Positions 18,880 through 27,605 are shown, numbered from the stretch's first letter. The stretch: DNA of 64,000 nucleotides from DASZRZ01 sp963732925 (GCA_963732925.1 CAVTBJ010000007.1:148812-212811), one strand, 5' to 3'. Program-made: numbers and translations. Notes: generated from the letters alone by a model not told the origin.

Positions 18880-20019
18880 TTACCCGCGCCGCTCAATGGG
18901 CACGTAAGGAGCAGGATACGCCGGGCCAACGTACTCCGCTCTCGGCCGGATCAGCCGGTTGTCGGCAAGCTGCTCCAGCACGTGCGCGGTCCAGCCGCTG
19001 ATGCGCGAAACCGCGAAGATGGGAGTGAACAAGTCCACGTCGATTCCCAGGTCGTGGTAGGTGGAAGCGGAATAGAAATCCACGTTGGCGTTCAGCTTCT
19101 TTTCCGCTTTGATGAATTCTTCGATCTGCTTCGACATCTGAAACCACTTGGGCTGTCCGCTGGACTCGCCCAGCTCCTGCGACATGCGGCGCAGATGCGT
19201 CGCCCGCGGGTCTTCCGTGTGGTAAACCCGGTGTCCAAAGCCGGAAATCTTTTTCTTCTGTGCCAGCATGCTCTTCACATGCTCGACCGGGCTGATTCCC
19301 TTCTTGTCGATCTCTTCCAGCATGTGAAATACAGCTTCATTGGCGCCCCCATGGAGCGGCCCCTTGAGTGCCCCGATGCCAGAGGTGACCGCCGAGTGCA
19401 TGTCCGACAAGGTCGCGGCGGTTACCCGGGCGGCAAACGTGGAGGCATTCAACTCATGGTCCGCATGCAGGATCAGGGCGATATCCAGAGCATGTTCGGC
19501 GGTTTTCGACGGCGGCTCCCCGGTCAGCATCAGAATGAAATTGCCGGCATGAGAGAGCTTGCGGTCCGGCTCGACCAGCGGCTTCCCCTTGCGGATGCGA
19601 TCATAAGCGGCCACGATCATGGCGATCTGCGAGGTCAGGCGGATGGCTTTGCGTTGATTAGCGGCCAGGTCATTCTGCCTGGCTTCGGGATCGTAAAATG
19701 CCAGTGCGGACACCGTGGTGCGGAGCATGTCCATGGGCAGCACGCCGCGCGGAATCTGGCGCAGCAGGTTCAGAATTCCCTGGTCGAGTTTGCGCTCTTC
19801 CGCCAGCGCGCCGCGCAGATTCTGCAGCTCGGACTGAGTGGGCAGCTTGCCATACCACAGCAGGTAGCAGACTTCCTCAAAGCTGGAGCGGTCGGCCAGT
19901 TCGTGGATATCGATGCCGCGATAGGCAAGTACGCCCCGGTCCCCATCGATGTAGCAGATGCTCGAGGTTGTGGCAATTACGCCTTGCAGACCTTTGGCGG
20001 TCAGAGTAGTGCTCGACAT
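18880..20019 (-). CDS. gltA: Citrate synthase
   Basis: 379 residues, the size of the short bacterial type II-like/methylcitrate-synthase-like class rather than the long E. coli GltA. Active-site pieces are present: ADHELNAST (His), GALKGPLHGGANEAV (His), SGFGHRVYH (His/Arg) and an Asp in the NVDFYSA region. It condenses acetyl-CoA with oxaloacetate at the entry of the TCA cycle; a 2-methylcitrate synthase cannot be excluded by sequence. ATG 20019 is preceded by GAGAGG at short spacing. The gene stands alone, divergent from a small gene at 20.3 kb. Confidence 0.92.
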   Translation of the reverse strand: MSSTTLTAKGLQGVIATTSSICYIDGDRGVLAYRGIDIHELADRSSFEEVCYLLWYGKLPTQSELQNLRGALAEERKLDQGILNLLRQIPRGVLPMDMLRTTVSALAFYDPEARQNDLAANQRKAIRLTSQIAMIVAAYDRIRKGKPLVEPDRKLSHAGNFILMLTGEPPSKTAEHALDIALILHADHELNASTFAARVTAATLSDMHSAVTSGIGALKGPLHGGANEAVFHMLEEIDKKGISPVEHVKSMLAQKKKISGFGHRVYHTEDPRATHLRRMSQELGESSGQPKWFQMSKQIEEFIKAEKKLNANVDFYSASTYHDLGIDVDLFTPIFAVSRISGWTAHVLEQLADNRLIRPRAEYVGPAYPAPYVPIERRG

Positions 20020-20298
20020 AGGGCCTCTCTCAATAAGTTCGATGCAATCGGGAAAACAGCGATTCTTCCGGCAGAGAGGCAAATCACTCCCGCCAACCCA
20101 GGCGCGGAACCACCGGGTCTACAGTGCCGCATCCCGATGAAACGCAACCGACTTTTATACCCCATGCCGCAGGGTTTTCCAACCGGAACACGGGCAATTC
20201 GTAGGTCCAAGCGAGAAATCCACGCCAAAGCCGCCGCAGCCACCTGCGCACGGCGCACTTCAGGTTGCCCCTTCCCCCGAACTGCGAAACAATGGACT

Positions 20299-20511
20299 AT
20301 GCTTCAGCCCGGCCAGAACGTGCGCATCAACCTCGCGGGAATCCAGGTCGGTTCCGTGATCTTCCACGCTGCCGTCACTGATGCGGTGGGCACCATCGTG
20401 CGCCAAACTTCCGAGAATCCCCCGAAATATCTGGTCAAGCTGCTCTTCAGCTTTCGGGGCGTGGATGAAGTCGAGGTGCCGGAGCAGAGAATTGTCGCCG
20501 GTAAAGGTTAG
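20299..20511 (+). CDS. Small conserved-looking protein, 70 residues, unknown function
   Basis: A short frame with strong coding character (G/C-rich third positions throughout) and a compact beta-rich sequence: GQNVRINLAG, SVIFHAAVTDAVG, NPPKYLVKLLFSF, EVEVPEQRI. It may form a small OB- or SH3-like barrel, but no family is recognised. It is divergent from citrate synthase and convergent with fabF. The Shine-Dalgarno is weak. The evidence is codon use and sequence pattern only. Confidence 0.5.
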   Translation: MLQPGQNVRINLAGIQVGSVIFHAAVTDAVGTIVRQTSENPPKYLVKLLFSFRGVDEVEVPEQRIVAGKG

Positions 20512-20531
20512 GGCATGAACCGCGGAAACGC

Positions 20532-20548
20532 AGACGCGCTCCGCGTCT
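20532..20548. terminator. Perfect hairpin between convergent genes
   Basis: AGACGCG-CTC-CGCGTCT forms a perfect 7-bp stem between the stops of the 70-residue gene and fabF. It lacks a clear U-tract, so it is at best a bidirectional terminator candidate. Confidence 0.4.
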
Positions 20549-20567
20549 CAGATGGCGGCAGTGACCT

Positions 20568-21779
20568 TCATTTCGGGTGGCCGCGAAAGACCAGCACCGC
20601 GTTCAACCCGCCAAAGGCAAAAGAATTCGACAGCGCATACTCCACTCGCGCCTGGCGCGCTTGATTAGGAATCACGTCCAGATCGCATTCCGGATCGTGC
20701 TGCTGAAAGTTCGCGGTCGGCGGCAGCACGCCTTCCCGCAAAGCCATCAGCGTGGCCACCGCTTCGAGTGCACCAGCCGCTCCCAGGGCATGTCCGTGCA
20801 TGGACTTCGTTGACGAGACTGCAAGCTTATCCGCGTGAGCCCCGAACACCTGCCGTATTGCCCTGGTTTCCACGGGGTCGTTGATCGTCGTGCCCGTGCC
20901 ATGGGCGTTGATGTAGACAACGGCCTCCGCCGCAAGTTCCGCGTCCCGCAGCGCCGAGCGCATGGCCTGCGCCGGACCCGCCACCGAAGGCTGCGTCATA
21001 TGCTTCGCGTCCGATGACATGCCGAACCCCACAACCTCGCCCAGCACCGTTGCTCCCCGCGCCTGCGCGGCTTCCATCGGCTCCAGGACAAGCATGGCGG
21101 CGCCTTCGCCCAGGATCATGCCTTGGCGATCGCGCGAAAATGGACGGCAGGTATCCGGCGAGATCACCCGCATGGCCTCCCACGCTTTCAGTGTTCCCAG
21201 GCTGAAGCTGGCCTCGCTGCCGCCGGTAATTGCCGCATCCGCCAGACCGTGGCGCACCATCCAGTAGGCCTGCCCGATGGCATGATTGGACGATGAGCAT
21301 GCGGTCGACAGCGTGAAAACCGGCCCGGTCACGCCCAGTTCCATGGAAATCATGCTGGCGCCGGCATTGGCCATGGAGCGGGGAATGGTCAGCGGGTGAA
21401 TGCGCCCTTCCCGGCCATAGAGCTCCAAAAACTGCGCATCTTCGGTGTTCTTGCCTCCCAGGGAAGACCCGGTCACCACCGCCGTGCGCTCCCCCAGTTG
21501 CGGCGAAAATTCAATCCCGCTCTGCTGCACCGCTTCCCGCGCCGCAATCAGGGCGAACTGCGCAAAGCGGTCCAGCAGCATGAGGCGCGCCGGCTCGAAA
21601 TGGTCCTTGGGCTCGTATTCGCGGACCTCCGCCCCGTTTTGGAAACGCAGAGCCGTCCCATTCGTGCAGGTAAGCGGCGCGATGCCACTTTGTCCCTCTC
21701 GCAGCAGCTTCCAGGTCCGCTCCAGGTTGTGCCCCAGAGCGCAGATTACGCCCATGCCAGTGACGGCAACGCGCCTCAT
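20568..21779 (-). CDS. fabF: Beta-ketoacyl-ACP synthase II-like condensing enzyme
   Basis: 403 residues, thiolase fold. The Cys-His-His site is complete: C161 in STACSSSN, H293 in NAHGTGTTINDP and H330 in STKSMHGHALGAAG, with K325 nearby. It extends acyl-ACP chains with malonyl-ACP. Start ATG 21779 lies 10 bp after the ACP gene, and GAGAG precedes it. Being in a thiO-TPR-ACP-KS operon with its own ACP, and not beside the usual fabD/fabG genes, suggests a specialised acyl product rather than bulk fatty acid synthesis. That is an inference from context. Confidence 0.88.
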   Translation of the reverse strand: MRRVAVTGMGVICALGHNLERTWKLLREGQSGIAPLTCTNGTALRFQNGAEVREYEPKDHFEPARLMLLDRFAQFALIAAREAVQQSGIEFSPQLGERTAVVTGSSLGGKNTEDAQFLELYGREGRIHPLTIPRSMANAGASMISMELGVTGPVFTLSTACSSSNHAIGQAYWMVRHGLADAAITGGSEASFSLGTLKAWEAMRVISPDTCRPFSRDRQGMILGEGAAMLVLEPMEAAQARGATVLGEVVGFGMSSDAKHMTQPSVAGPAQAMRSALRDAELAAEAVVYINAHGTGTTINDPVETRAIRQVFGAHADKLAVSSTKSMHGHALGAAGALEAVATLMALREGVLPPTANFQQHDPECDLDVIPNQARQARVEYALSNSFAFGGLNAVLVFRGHPK

Positions 21780-21789
21780 GCGCCAACTC

Positions 21790-22062
21790 TCATTCCGACC
21801 CGGCAGCGCCCGCCGGCGCGCCCTGTTGGTGCAGCAGAATTTCGATGCCTTGAACGGCATCGCCAACGCTGCGAATGGAACGCGCGGCATCGTCGGGAAT
21901 GGATACGTTGAACTCGGTTTCCAGGGCAAAGAGGATGTTCATCGCGTCCAGCGAATCGAATCCCAGCTCCTGAAACGTACTTTGCGTGGTGATGCTCTCT
22001 TTGGGAATTCTCTGTGCCGAGGCAATGGCGGAGATGACTCTTTCGCGAACCTCATCAGGCAT
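21790..22062 (-). CDS. Acyl carrier protein
   Basis: About 90 residues with the phosphopantetheine site GFDSLD (Ser 37) and a following amphipathic helix (NILFALETEFNVSIPDD), the standard ACP pattern. The C-terminus (QQGAPAGAAGSE) is a short disordered tail. ATG 22062 is preferred because GCGAGG lies 6 nt upstream; ATG 22068 abuts that site. It is placed between a TPR gene and fabF on the same strand, so it is the likely partner of that synthase. Confidence 0.9.
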   Translation of the reverse strand: MPDEVRERVISAIASAQRIPKESITTQSTFQELGFDSLDAMNILFALETEFNVSIPDDAARSIRSVGDAVQGIEILLHQQGAPAGAAGSE

Positions 22063-22138
22063 GGGCATCCTCGCGGTTTCCCGCAGGTTAGCGCAGATGG
22101 TGAGAAAGGACAAACCGCTGCCCGACAAAGGTGAGTGG

Positions 22139-22495
22139 CTACTCCGCCTTCCAGCGCTTCATTTGCTCCAGCAGCCGGGGTTTTCCGAACTGCGCCGCGA
22201 ACTCGGCGTGCTCGCGGGCCCGCTTCCCATCATCTTCCGCCAGATAAATCTCCCCCAGCGCCATGTGCGCGTCGGCCAGCGCGGGATTCTTTTCCAGCGC
22301 AATCAGCAGTTCCCGCTTGGCCGCGTCGCGCTTTTGCTGGACGCGATAGAGCTGCGCCAGGTGATAGTGCCCTTCCGCCCACTCCGGGTCCTTCTCCAGA
22401 GCCGCGCGTTGTTCTTCGACGTGGCGGGCGGTTTCGTTATCGAGCATCTCGTCGGCAACCTGGCGAAAAAACGACTTGGGTTCGGATTCGCTCAC
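22139..22495 (-). CDS. Small TPR protein
   Basis: 118 residues beginning with a GTG. Two to three tetratricopeptide repeats are visible: GHYHLAQLYRVQQKRDAAKR and DAHMALGEIYLAEDDGKRA. No signal peptide. The start lies 16 bp after the thiO stop, so both are co-transcribed. TPRs bind other proteins; the partner is unknown, but the ACP/KS pair downstream is an obvious candidate. Confidence 0.72.
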   Translation of the reverse strand: MSESEPKSFFRQVADEMLDNETARHVEEQRAALEKDPEWAEGHYHLAQLYRVQQKRDAAKRELLIALEKNPALADAHMALGEIYLAEDDGKRAREHAEFAAQFGKPRLLEQMKRWKAE

Positions 22496-22511
22496 TGTTC
22501 AATTCCTATTC

Positions 22512-23585
22512 TCACGGCTGACCTCCGCGAATCGCGCCGGGGAAAACGCCGTTCAGGTCCAGATCGGGCTCCTGCCCGCGGATTAATTGCGTCATCAGTA
22601 TGGCTGTGATGGGAGCCAGCAGAATACCGTTGCGGTAGTGCCCTGTGGCCACGAAATATCCGTCCAAATATTCGCCGAAGGCTCCGCGCCCCAGCAGGGG
22701 AAGCTCGTCCGGCGTTCCCGGACGCAGTCCTGCCCAGCTTTCATGGATTTTGGCCTCCCCGAGTTGCGGCACCAGCACCGCCGCCGCCTGATGCAGCGCC
22801 TGAATCACCTCGGGCTCGACGCGCTTGTCGAAGCCCTTTTCTTCGACGGTAGCTCCCACGATGATCCGTCCATCGCTACGTGGGACCAGATAAACCTGCT
22901 CCCCGCGGATCACATGCTGAAGCAGCTTCCGTTCCGTGAGCAGCGCCAGCATCTGCCCCTTCACCGGACGCGCCGGCAACGCCTGCGGTCCAATCTTACC
23001 TGCCCACGCGCCCGCACAATTGACTACCACCGGCGCGGAGAAATGTGTCCGCTCGGTTCGCACGCCGCTCACCCGGCCCCCGTCGAGCATGAGCTCCAGC
23101 ACCGGATCTCCGGAGGCAATCTCGACCCCCCGATGCTTGGCCGCCTTCAGTGCCGCTGCCACCAGGGCGCGCGGATCGAGAGTACGCTCGGCCAGCAGGA
23201 AGGCGGGAGCAGAATAACCCAGCGCCGGCTCCAAACGAGCGACCTGCTCGGGAGTAAGCTTCTCTCCCCCGGGACACTCCTGTTGGCTTGCATCGCTGAA
23301 CCAGATCGTCCCCTGGCTGCGCAAATCCACCTGCAACCCGGACTCGTCTTCCAACTGATGCACGAACTCCGGATACATCCTTCCGCTGGCCAAAGCCAGC
23401 TCTCGCAGTGCCGCCGGGTTTTCCGGGTCCAAATCTGCCAGCATTCCGGCGGCCGCCGAGGAGGCTTCCCGTCCCGGCTCCGTACGGTCCACTACCAGCA
23501 CGTCCGAGCCATGCCGCCGCAACTCCAGCGCCAGTGAAATGCCGATGATTCCTCCGCCAATAAGAACCACATCCCAGGTCTTCAC
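22512..23585 (-). CDS. thiO: FAD-dependent glycine oxidase-like protein (ThiO)
   Basis: 357 residues. The N-terminal GGGIIGISLALELRRHG is the FAD-binding dinucleotide motif; SSAAAGMLADLDPE and the C-terminal SWAGLRPGTPDELPLLGR and GHYRNGILLAP match glycine oxidase ThiO, which makes iminoglycine for the thiazole of thiamine. No ATG precedes the Rossmann strand; the GTG at 23585 is the best start. No other thiamine gene is nearby, so a D-amino-acid oxidase role is an alternative. It is the first gene of the thiO-TPR-ACP-fabF operon, and divergent from the cysteine desulfurase gene with 111 bp between. Confidence 0.82.
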   Translation of the reverse strand: MKTWDVVLIGGGIIGISLALELRRHGSDVLVVDRTEPGREASSAAAGMLADLDPENPAALRELALASGRMYPEFVHQLEDESGLQVDLRSQGTIWFSDASQQECPGGEKLTPEQVARLEPALGYSAPAFLLAERTLDPRALVAAALKAAKHRGVEIASGDPVLELMLDGGRVSGVRTERTHFSAPVVVNCAGAWAGKIGPQALPARPVKGQMLALLTERKLLQHVIRGEQVYLVPRSDGRIIVGATVEEKGFDKRVEPEVIQALHQAAAVLVPQLGEAKIHESWAGLRPGTPDELPLLGRGAFGEYLDGYFVATGHYRNGILLAPITAILMTQLIRGQEPDLDLNGVFPGAIRGGQP

Positions 23586-23696
23586 CCGGACATTGTAAAA
23601 GTTAGCGGGAAATTTTGCGGTGACGCATTCTTTAGAGGCCTCAGAACGCCAGCCCTGCAAAATGCGGTCTTGGGCGCTTACAATAGCTGGGAGCCT

Positions 23697-24857
23697 ATGC
23701 GCCGAGTCTACCTCGACAACAACGCCAGCAGCCCGGTGCTCGCAGCCGTTTTGGAGGCCATGCTGCCCTACTTCGCGGAGGAGTTCGGCAATGCTTCGTC
23801 CATCCACCATTACGGCCAGCACACCCGGGCAGCGATGGAGCATGCCCGCGAGTCGGTCGCTGCCCTGCTGGGCGCGCGTCCAGCGGAAATCGTGTTCACC
23901 AGCGGGGGCACCGAAGCCGATAATCTGGCCCTCTTCGGCATGGTCCGCCCCGGCGATCACGTCATCAGCTCGACTATCGAGCACCATGCGGTCATGAACG
24001 CCTGCAAGCACCTGGAAAGCCTCGGCTGCGAGGTCACCTGCGTTCCCGTCGACGCGCGCGGACTGGTTGATCCGGGGGATGTGCGCAAGGCCCTGCGCCC
24101 CACCACGCGGCTGATCTCCATCATGATGGCGAACAACGAGACCGGCGTGCTCCAGCCCATCGAGGAGATCGGCTCCATCGCCGCCGAAGCCGACGTTTAC
24201 TTTCACACCGACGCCGTGCAGGCGGCCGGCAAGGTCCCCATCGCGGTCAACCGTCTTAAAGTCGATCTGCTGTCGCTCTCCGGCCACAAGCTGCATGCGC
24301 CGCAAGGTGTTGGTGCGCTTTATGTGCGACGCGGCACTCTCCTCCAGCCCATGCTGTACGGCGGACGCCACGAGCGCTCCCGCCGCGCCGGAACCGAGAA
24401 TGTCCCCGGAATCGTGGGCTTTGGGAAGGCTGCCGAGCTCGCGCTCGATGGATTCACCAACGGTGACGTCGCCAAAATTGCCGGGTGGCGTGACCGCATC
24501 GAGCAAACCTGCCTAGAACAGATCGATGCCATCGCCGTCAACGGCGCCGACGCCCCCCGCGTTCCCAATACCACCAACATTCGCTTCGATTGCATCGAGG
24601 GCGAGGCGCTGGTGATTGCCCTGGACCTGAAGGGCGTGGCGGTTTCGACCGGCGCGGCATGCTCCTCGGGAGCGATTGAGCCGTCACACGTGTTGACCGC
24701 CATGGGACTCACGCCTGAGCAGGCCCGCGCCAGCCTGCGCTTCAGCCTGGGAAAGCAGAATACGGAGAAAGATGTGGATACCCTGCTCTCCGTTTTGCCT
24801 CAGACCGTCGCCCGGCTGCGCGAGCTTTCCCCGATCTACAACCAGGTCAATGCCTGA
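23697..24857 (+). CDS. iscS: Cysteine desulfurase (IscS/NifS family)
   Basis: 386 residues, PLP-dependent aminotransferase class V. H97 (TIEHHAV) stacks on the cofactor, K198 (SLSGHKLHAP) forms the Schiff base, and C322 (STGAACSSG) is the persulfide-forming cysteine on the flexible loop; AGTENVPGIVGF is also typical. It releases sulfur from cysteine for Fe-S clusters and tRNA thiolation. ATG 23697 was chosen because the family begins with the RRVYLDNNA stretch. mnmA, the tRNA 2-thiolase fed by this sulfur, lies 650 bp downstream. Confidence 0.93.
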   Translation: MRRVYLDNNASSPVLAAVLEAMLPYFAEEFGNASSIHHYGQHTRAAMEHARESVAALLGARPAEIVFTSGGTEADNLALFGMVRPGDHVISSTIEHHAVMNACKHLESLGCEVTCVPVDARGLVDPGDVRKALRPTTRLISIMMANNETGVLQPIEEIGSIAAEADVYFHTDAVQAAGKVPIAVNRLKVDLLSLSGHKLHAPQGVGALYVRRGTLLQPMLYGGRHERSRRAGTENVPGIVGFGKAAELALDGFTNGDVAKIAGWRDRIEQTCLEQIDAIAVNGADAPRVPNTTNIRFDCIEGEALVIALDLKGVAVSTGAACSSGAIEPSHVLTAMGLTPEQARASLRFSLGKQNTEKDVDTLLSVLPQTVARLRELSPIYNQVNA

Positions 24858-24928
24858 ACCGGCGCGCCACTAGCAGCAAGTGGAGGAACTGGAAAGACAA
24901 TGCCGGTTCCCATGTGTAGGGAGAAGGA

Positions 24929-25020
24929 ATGCAAAAGCGCAAACTTGGGAAAAGCAATTTTAGAAGTCTCGGCCATCGGGCTTGGCTGCATGGGGCTGAG
25001 CTTTGGCTATGGCGAAGTTC
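24929..25020 (+). pseudogene. N-terminal relic of an aldo/keto reductase
   Basis: A good ribosome site (GGAGAAGGA) leads into ATG and MQKRKLGKSN. A run of four T (24958-24961) then shifts the frame; in the next frame the sequence continues LEVSAIGLGCMGLSFGYG, the exact opening of stress-type aldo/keto reductases. Similarity stops abruptly near 25015 and the catalytic Asp, Tyr, Lys and His regions are absent. So about 28 codons of a roughly 330-codon gene remain, joined to a cupin gene. Such reductases often neighbour cupin genes, which fits an ancestral pair that lost the reductase. Confidence 0.7.
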
Positions 25021-25046
25021 CACTAAACACTGGGAAAGGACTTGGA

Positions 25047-25442
25047 ATGGACATCCAACGAATTGGCTCCAAACCCTCCGCTCAGGGGTCGTCAGAGTGG
25101 TTCACTGGCAGCGTGCGTCTCGATCCGCTTCTCCAGGCGCCTGACCCGGCGCTGGTTCAGGGCGCCAGCGTAACCTTCGAACCCGGGGCCCGGACGGCAT
25201 GGCACACGCATCCTCTCGGGCAGACGCTGATCGTCACCGCAGGTTGCGGCCGGGCACAGCGCTGGGGTGGCCCAATCGAGGAAATTCGTCCTGGAGACGT
25301 AGTCTGGATTCCCCCTGGCGAAAAGCACTGGCACGGGGCCACGCCTACCACGGCGATGACCCATATCGCCATTCAGGAACGGAAAGATGGCAAAGCAGTC
25401 GAGTGGCTTGAAAAAGTCAGCGACGAACAATACCAGGCCTGA
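25047..25442 (+). CDS. Small cupin-fold protein
   Basis: 131 residues, single cupin domain: motif 1 is GARTAWHTHPLGQTLIVTAG, with two His for a metal, and motif 2 is PGDVVWIPPGEKHWHGA, with a third His. The start ATG 25047 has AAAGGA 6 nt upstream, so it is independent of the reductase relic that precedes it in the same frame. It resembles cupins found near aldo/keto reductases and carboxymuconolactone decarboxylases; substrate unknown. Cytoplasmic. Confidence 0.82.
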   Translation: MDIQRIGSKPSAQGSSEWFTGSVRLDPLLQAPDPALVQGASVTFEPGARTAWHTHPLGQTLIVTAGCGRAQRWGGPIEEIRPGDVVWIPPGEKHWHGATPTTAMTHIAIQERKDGKAVEWLEKVSDEQYQA

Positions 25443-25502
25443 TTTACGGGCCAGGTGAACGCGGCCAAGTAGAATAAAAGTCAGGACGATTCTCAGTCGC
25501 TC

Positions 25503-26615
25503 ATGCCTGAACCAAAGACCATCGCCGTTGCCATGTCGGGAGGAGTCGATTCCTCCACCGTCGCGGCGATGCTGCGCGCTGATGGGCACTCCATCGTCGG
25601 CCTGACCATGCAATTGTGGAACCAGCGGCGCCTGGCCGGGGCGGCCGGCATGCCGGAGACGGTCACCGGCCGCTGCTGTTCTCTGGATGACGTTTACGAT
25701 GCCCGCCGTGTGGCCGAGCATCTGGGCATCCCCTATTACGTGGTCAACCACGAGCAGCGTTTTGAGGACACCGTGGTGCGCCCCTTCGTCGGCGAGTATC
25801 TCTCCGGACGCACTCCCATTCCCTGTTCGCTGTGCAACAACCATGTCAAGTTCGACCAACTGCTCCTCACGGCCCGCCAGATTGGAGCCAGCCTGCTGGC
25901 AACCGGCCACTACGCGCGCATTGAGTACGATTCCGCGCGCGAGCGCTGGCTGCTCAAGCGGGCCGCCGATGCAGGCAAGGACCAGACCTATTTCCTGTTC
26001 GGCCTGACCCAGGACCAGTTAAGCCGCACGCTGTTTCCCCTGGGCGGACAGCACAAGCCCCAGGTGCGCCAGATTGCCCGCGAGCATGGCCTGGCGCTGG
26101 CGGACAAGCCCGATTCGCAGGAAATCTGCTTCGTGCCCGGAGGCAACTACAAGAACTTCATCGACGCCTATTTGGCCGAACAAGGCGAGCAACTTCCCGA
26201 TACCAGCGGCGAACTGGTGACTCCCGGCGGCGACGTGATCGGCCGCCACTCCGGCATTCACAATTTCACCATCGGGCAGCGCAGGGGCCTGGGCGTAGCC
26301 GGCAGCAGCCCGCTTTACGTTCTGGAGATCCGCGGAGACCAGCGTCAGGTCGTGGTCGGCGAAGGAGAGCACCTTAATTCCCGGACGCTGCGCGCGCGTC
26401 GCCTGAACTGGATTGCCGTGGAGGAATTGCGCCAGCCCATGCGCGTGCTGGTGCGCATCCGCAACAAGCACACTCCGGCTCCTGCCCTGATCGAGATGGG
26501 CGGAGAAGATGAGGTTTTGGCAACCTTCGACGAACCACAGCGGGCCGTTACTCCCGGCCAGGCTGCAGTGTTTTACGATGAGGACGTGGTAGTCGGGGGC
26601 GGGTGGATCGTCTAG
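25503..26615 (+). CDS. mnmA: tRNA-specific 2-thiouridylase MnmA
   Basis: 370 residues. PP-loop SGGVDSS (12-18) activates the tRNA with ATP; C108 (PIPCSLC) and C209 (SQEICFVP) are the catalytic cysteines; GHYARI and GKDQTYFLFGL are conserved. C-terminal beta-barrel domains complete the usual length. It makes 2-thiouridine at the wobble position of Lys, Glu and Gln tRNAs using sulfur relayed from a cysteine desulfurase, encoded here 650 bp upstream. The ATG start fits the family. Confidence 0.95.
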   Translation: MPEPKTIAVAMSGGVDSSTVAAMLRADGHSIVGLTMQLWNQRRLAGAAGMPETVTGRCCSLDDVYDARRVAEHLGIPYYVVNHEQRFEDTVVRPFVGEYLSGRTPIPCSLCNNHVKFDQLLLTARQIGASLLATGHYARIEYDSARERWLLKRAADAGKDQTYFLFGLTQDQLSRTLFPLGGQHKPQVRQIAREHGLALADKPDSQEICFVPGGNYKNFIDAYLAEQGEQLPDTSGELVTPGGDVIGRHSGIHNFTIGQRRGLGVAGSSPLYVLEIRGDQRQVVVGEGEHLNSRTLRARRLNWIAVEELRQPMRVLVRIRNKHTPAPALIEMGGEDEVLATFDEPQRAVTPGQAAVFYDEDVVVGGGWIV

Positions 26616-26651
26616 TCGGTATCCCGCGACGCGGCTCAGAAGCGTTACCCG

Positions 26652-27149
26652 CTAGATAAACATTTCATCGCGCTGCATATTGCGCTGGCGCTGGCGCTTG
26701 CCGAAGAAGGCGGCAACCCCGGCCGAAATTCCCTGCAGCACACCGGAAACCTGCCGCGCCGGAACCGCTACACCCTTGGCGACCGCGCCCGAGGCTTCCT
26801 CTACCTTGTCCATGGCTTGCGAGGCCAGCTCATCCGCCCGGATCACCTGCAGGCGCGCCCGGTCCAGGACGTCCGACATGGTCACATCCAGCCGCTCTAC
26901 TTCCTTACGCAACACGTTGCTGGATGAGGAAACATTGTTGAGGATATTGTGGACAAGCGGCTGCGAGCTCTCCACCATGCCTTTGGTCGCGTCCAGCAGC
27001 GGAATCGCGCGCTGTTCCACTTGAGCAACCAGCGACTCCATGCGCTGCCCGCTCTTCCGGACCGAGACCAGAATGGCGACCAGAATCCCAATCTGAACCA
27101 CGATTGCGGCACCAAGTTCGATCAGCAATATGGTGAAGCGGGTTTCCAT
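26652..27149 (-). CDS. Membrane-anchored coiled-coil protein (DUF948-like)
   Basis: 165 residues: one N-terminal membrane span (about 5-28), then a long amphipathic helical region (MESLVAQVEQRAIPLLD, NVLRKEVERLDVTMSDVLDR) and a short Gly-rich plus basic tail. Start ATG 27149 has GAGGA upstream. It follows the YtxH-like gene by 74 bp on the same strand, and the two probably form an envelope-associated pair. No catalytic motif. DUF948 is a resemblance, not a firm call. Confidence 0.65.
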   Translation of the reverse strand: METRFTILLIELGAAIVVQIGILVAILVSVRKSGQRMESLVAQVEQRAIPLLDATKGMVESSQPLVHNILNNVSSSSNVLRKEVERLDVTMSDVLDRARLQVIRADELASQAMDKVEEASGAVAKGVAVPARQVSGVLQGISAGVAAFFGKRQRQRNMQRDEMFI

Positions 27150-27223
27150 TGTTCCTCGTTCAGCCGTTCCTGTCCGGCGCTTTCCTCTGGGGATCCATCT
27201 GGGGATCCATCGCAAGGGAAAGC

Positions 27224-27532
27224 TTAGCGCGGCTGCTCCGGCTCACCCTGGGAAGTCACGTCGCGATATGCCTGGCGTCCCGCGTCATAGGCAGATTTGA
27301 ACTGGTCCTTCTGCTGGTTCAGCACTTCGCGGCCGCGGTCCACCCACGTGTTCGCCTGCTGACGCGCCCGCTGCGCTCGGTCCGTCACATACCCGCGCCC
27401 CTCTTCGGCGGAACTGCGCAGGTTCTCGCGCATCTCCTCGCCCGATTTGGGAGCGTACAGCACACCAAGGGCGGCACCGACGCCCAGACCCGTCAAAAAC
27501 CAGAGCAAGCTGCCGCCACTGTTATCGGCCAT
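27224..27532 (-). CDS. YtxH-like small membrane protein
   Basis: 102 residues. A Gly-rich membrane helix (LLWFLTGLGVGAALGVLYAP) followed by KSGEEMRENL and a hydrophilic helical tail is the YtxH/gas-vesicle-GvpP-like pattern. The ATG at 27532 has a strong GGAGGTGA 4-6 nt upstream, excluding the longer upstream start. It precedes the DUF948-like gene. Function in the family is unclear, often stress related. Confidence 0.75.
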   Translation of the reverse strand: MADNSGGSLLWFLTGLGVGAALGVLYAPKSGEEMRENLRSSAEEGRGYVTDRAQRARQQANTWVDRGREVLNQQKDQFKSAYDAGRQAYRDVTSQGEPEQPR

Positions 27533-27605
27533 CACGTCACCTCCGGAAAAGGCTGAAGAGCGTTGATGGTAACACCCACGATTGGGAAAATCCACCGGAG
27601 GTCAA

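Noticed and set aside
18580..20511. A 643-codon plus-strand frame
   Set aside because: It is antisense to citrate synthase. Only its last 70 codons have coding character and are kept as a separate gene.
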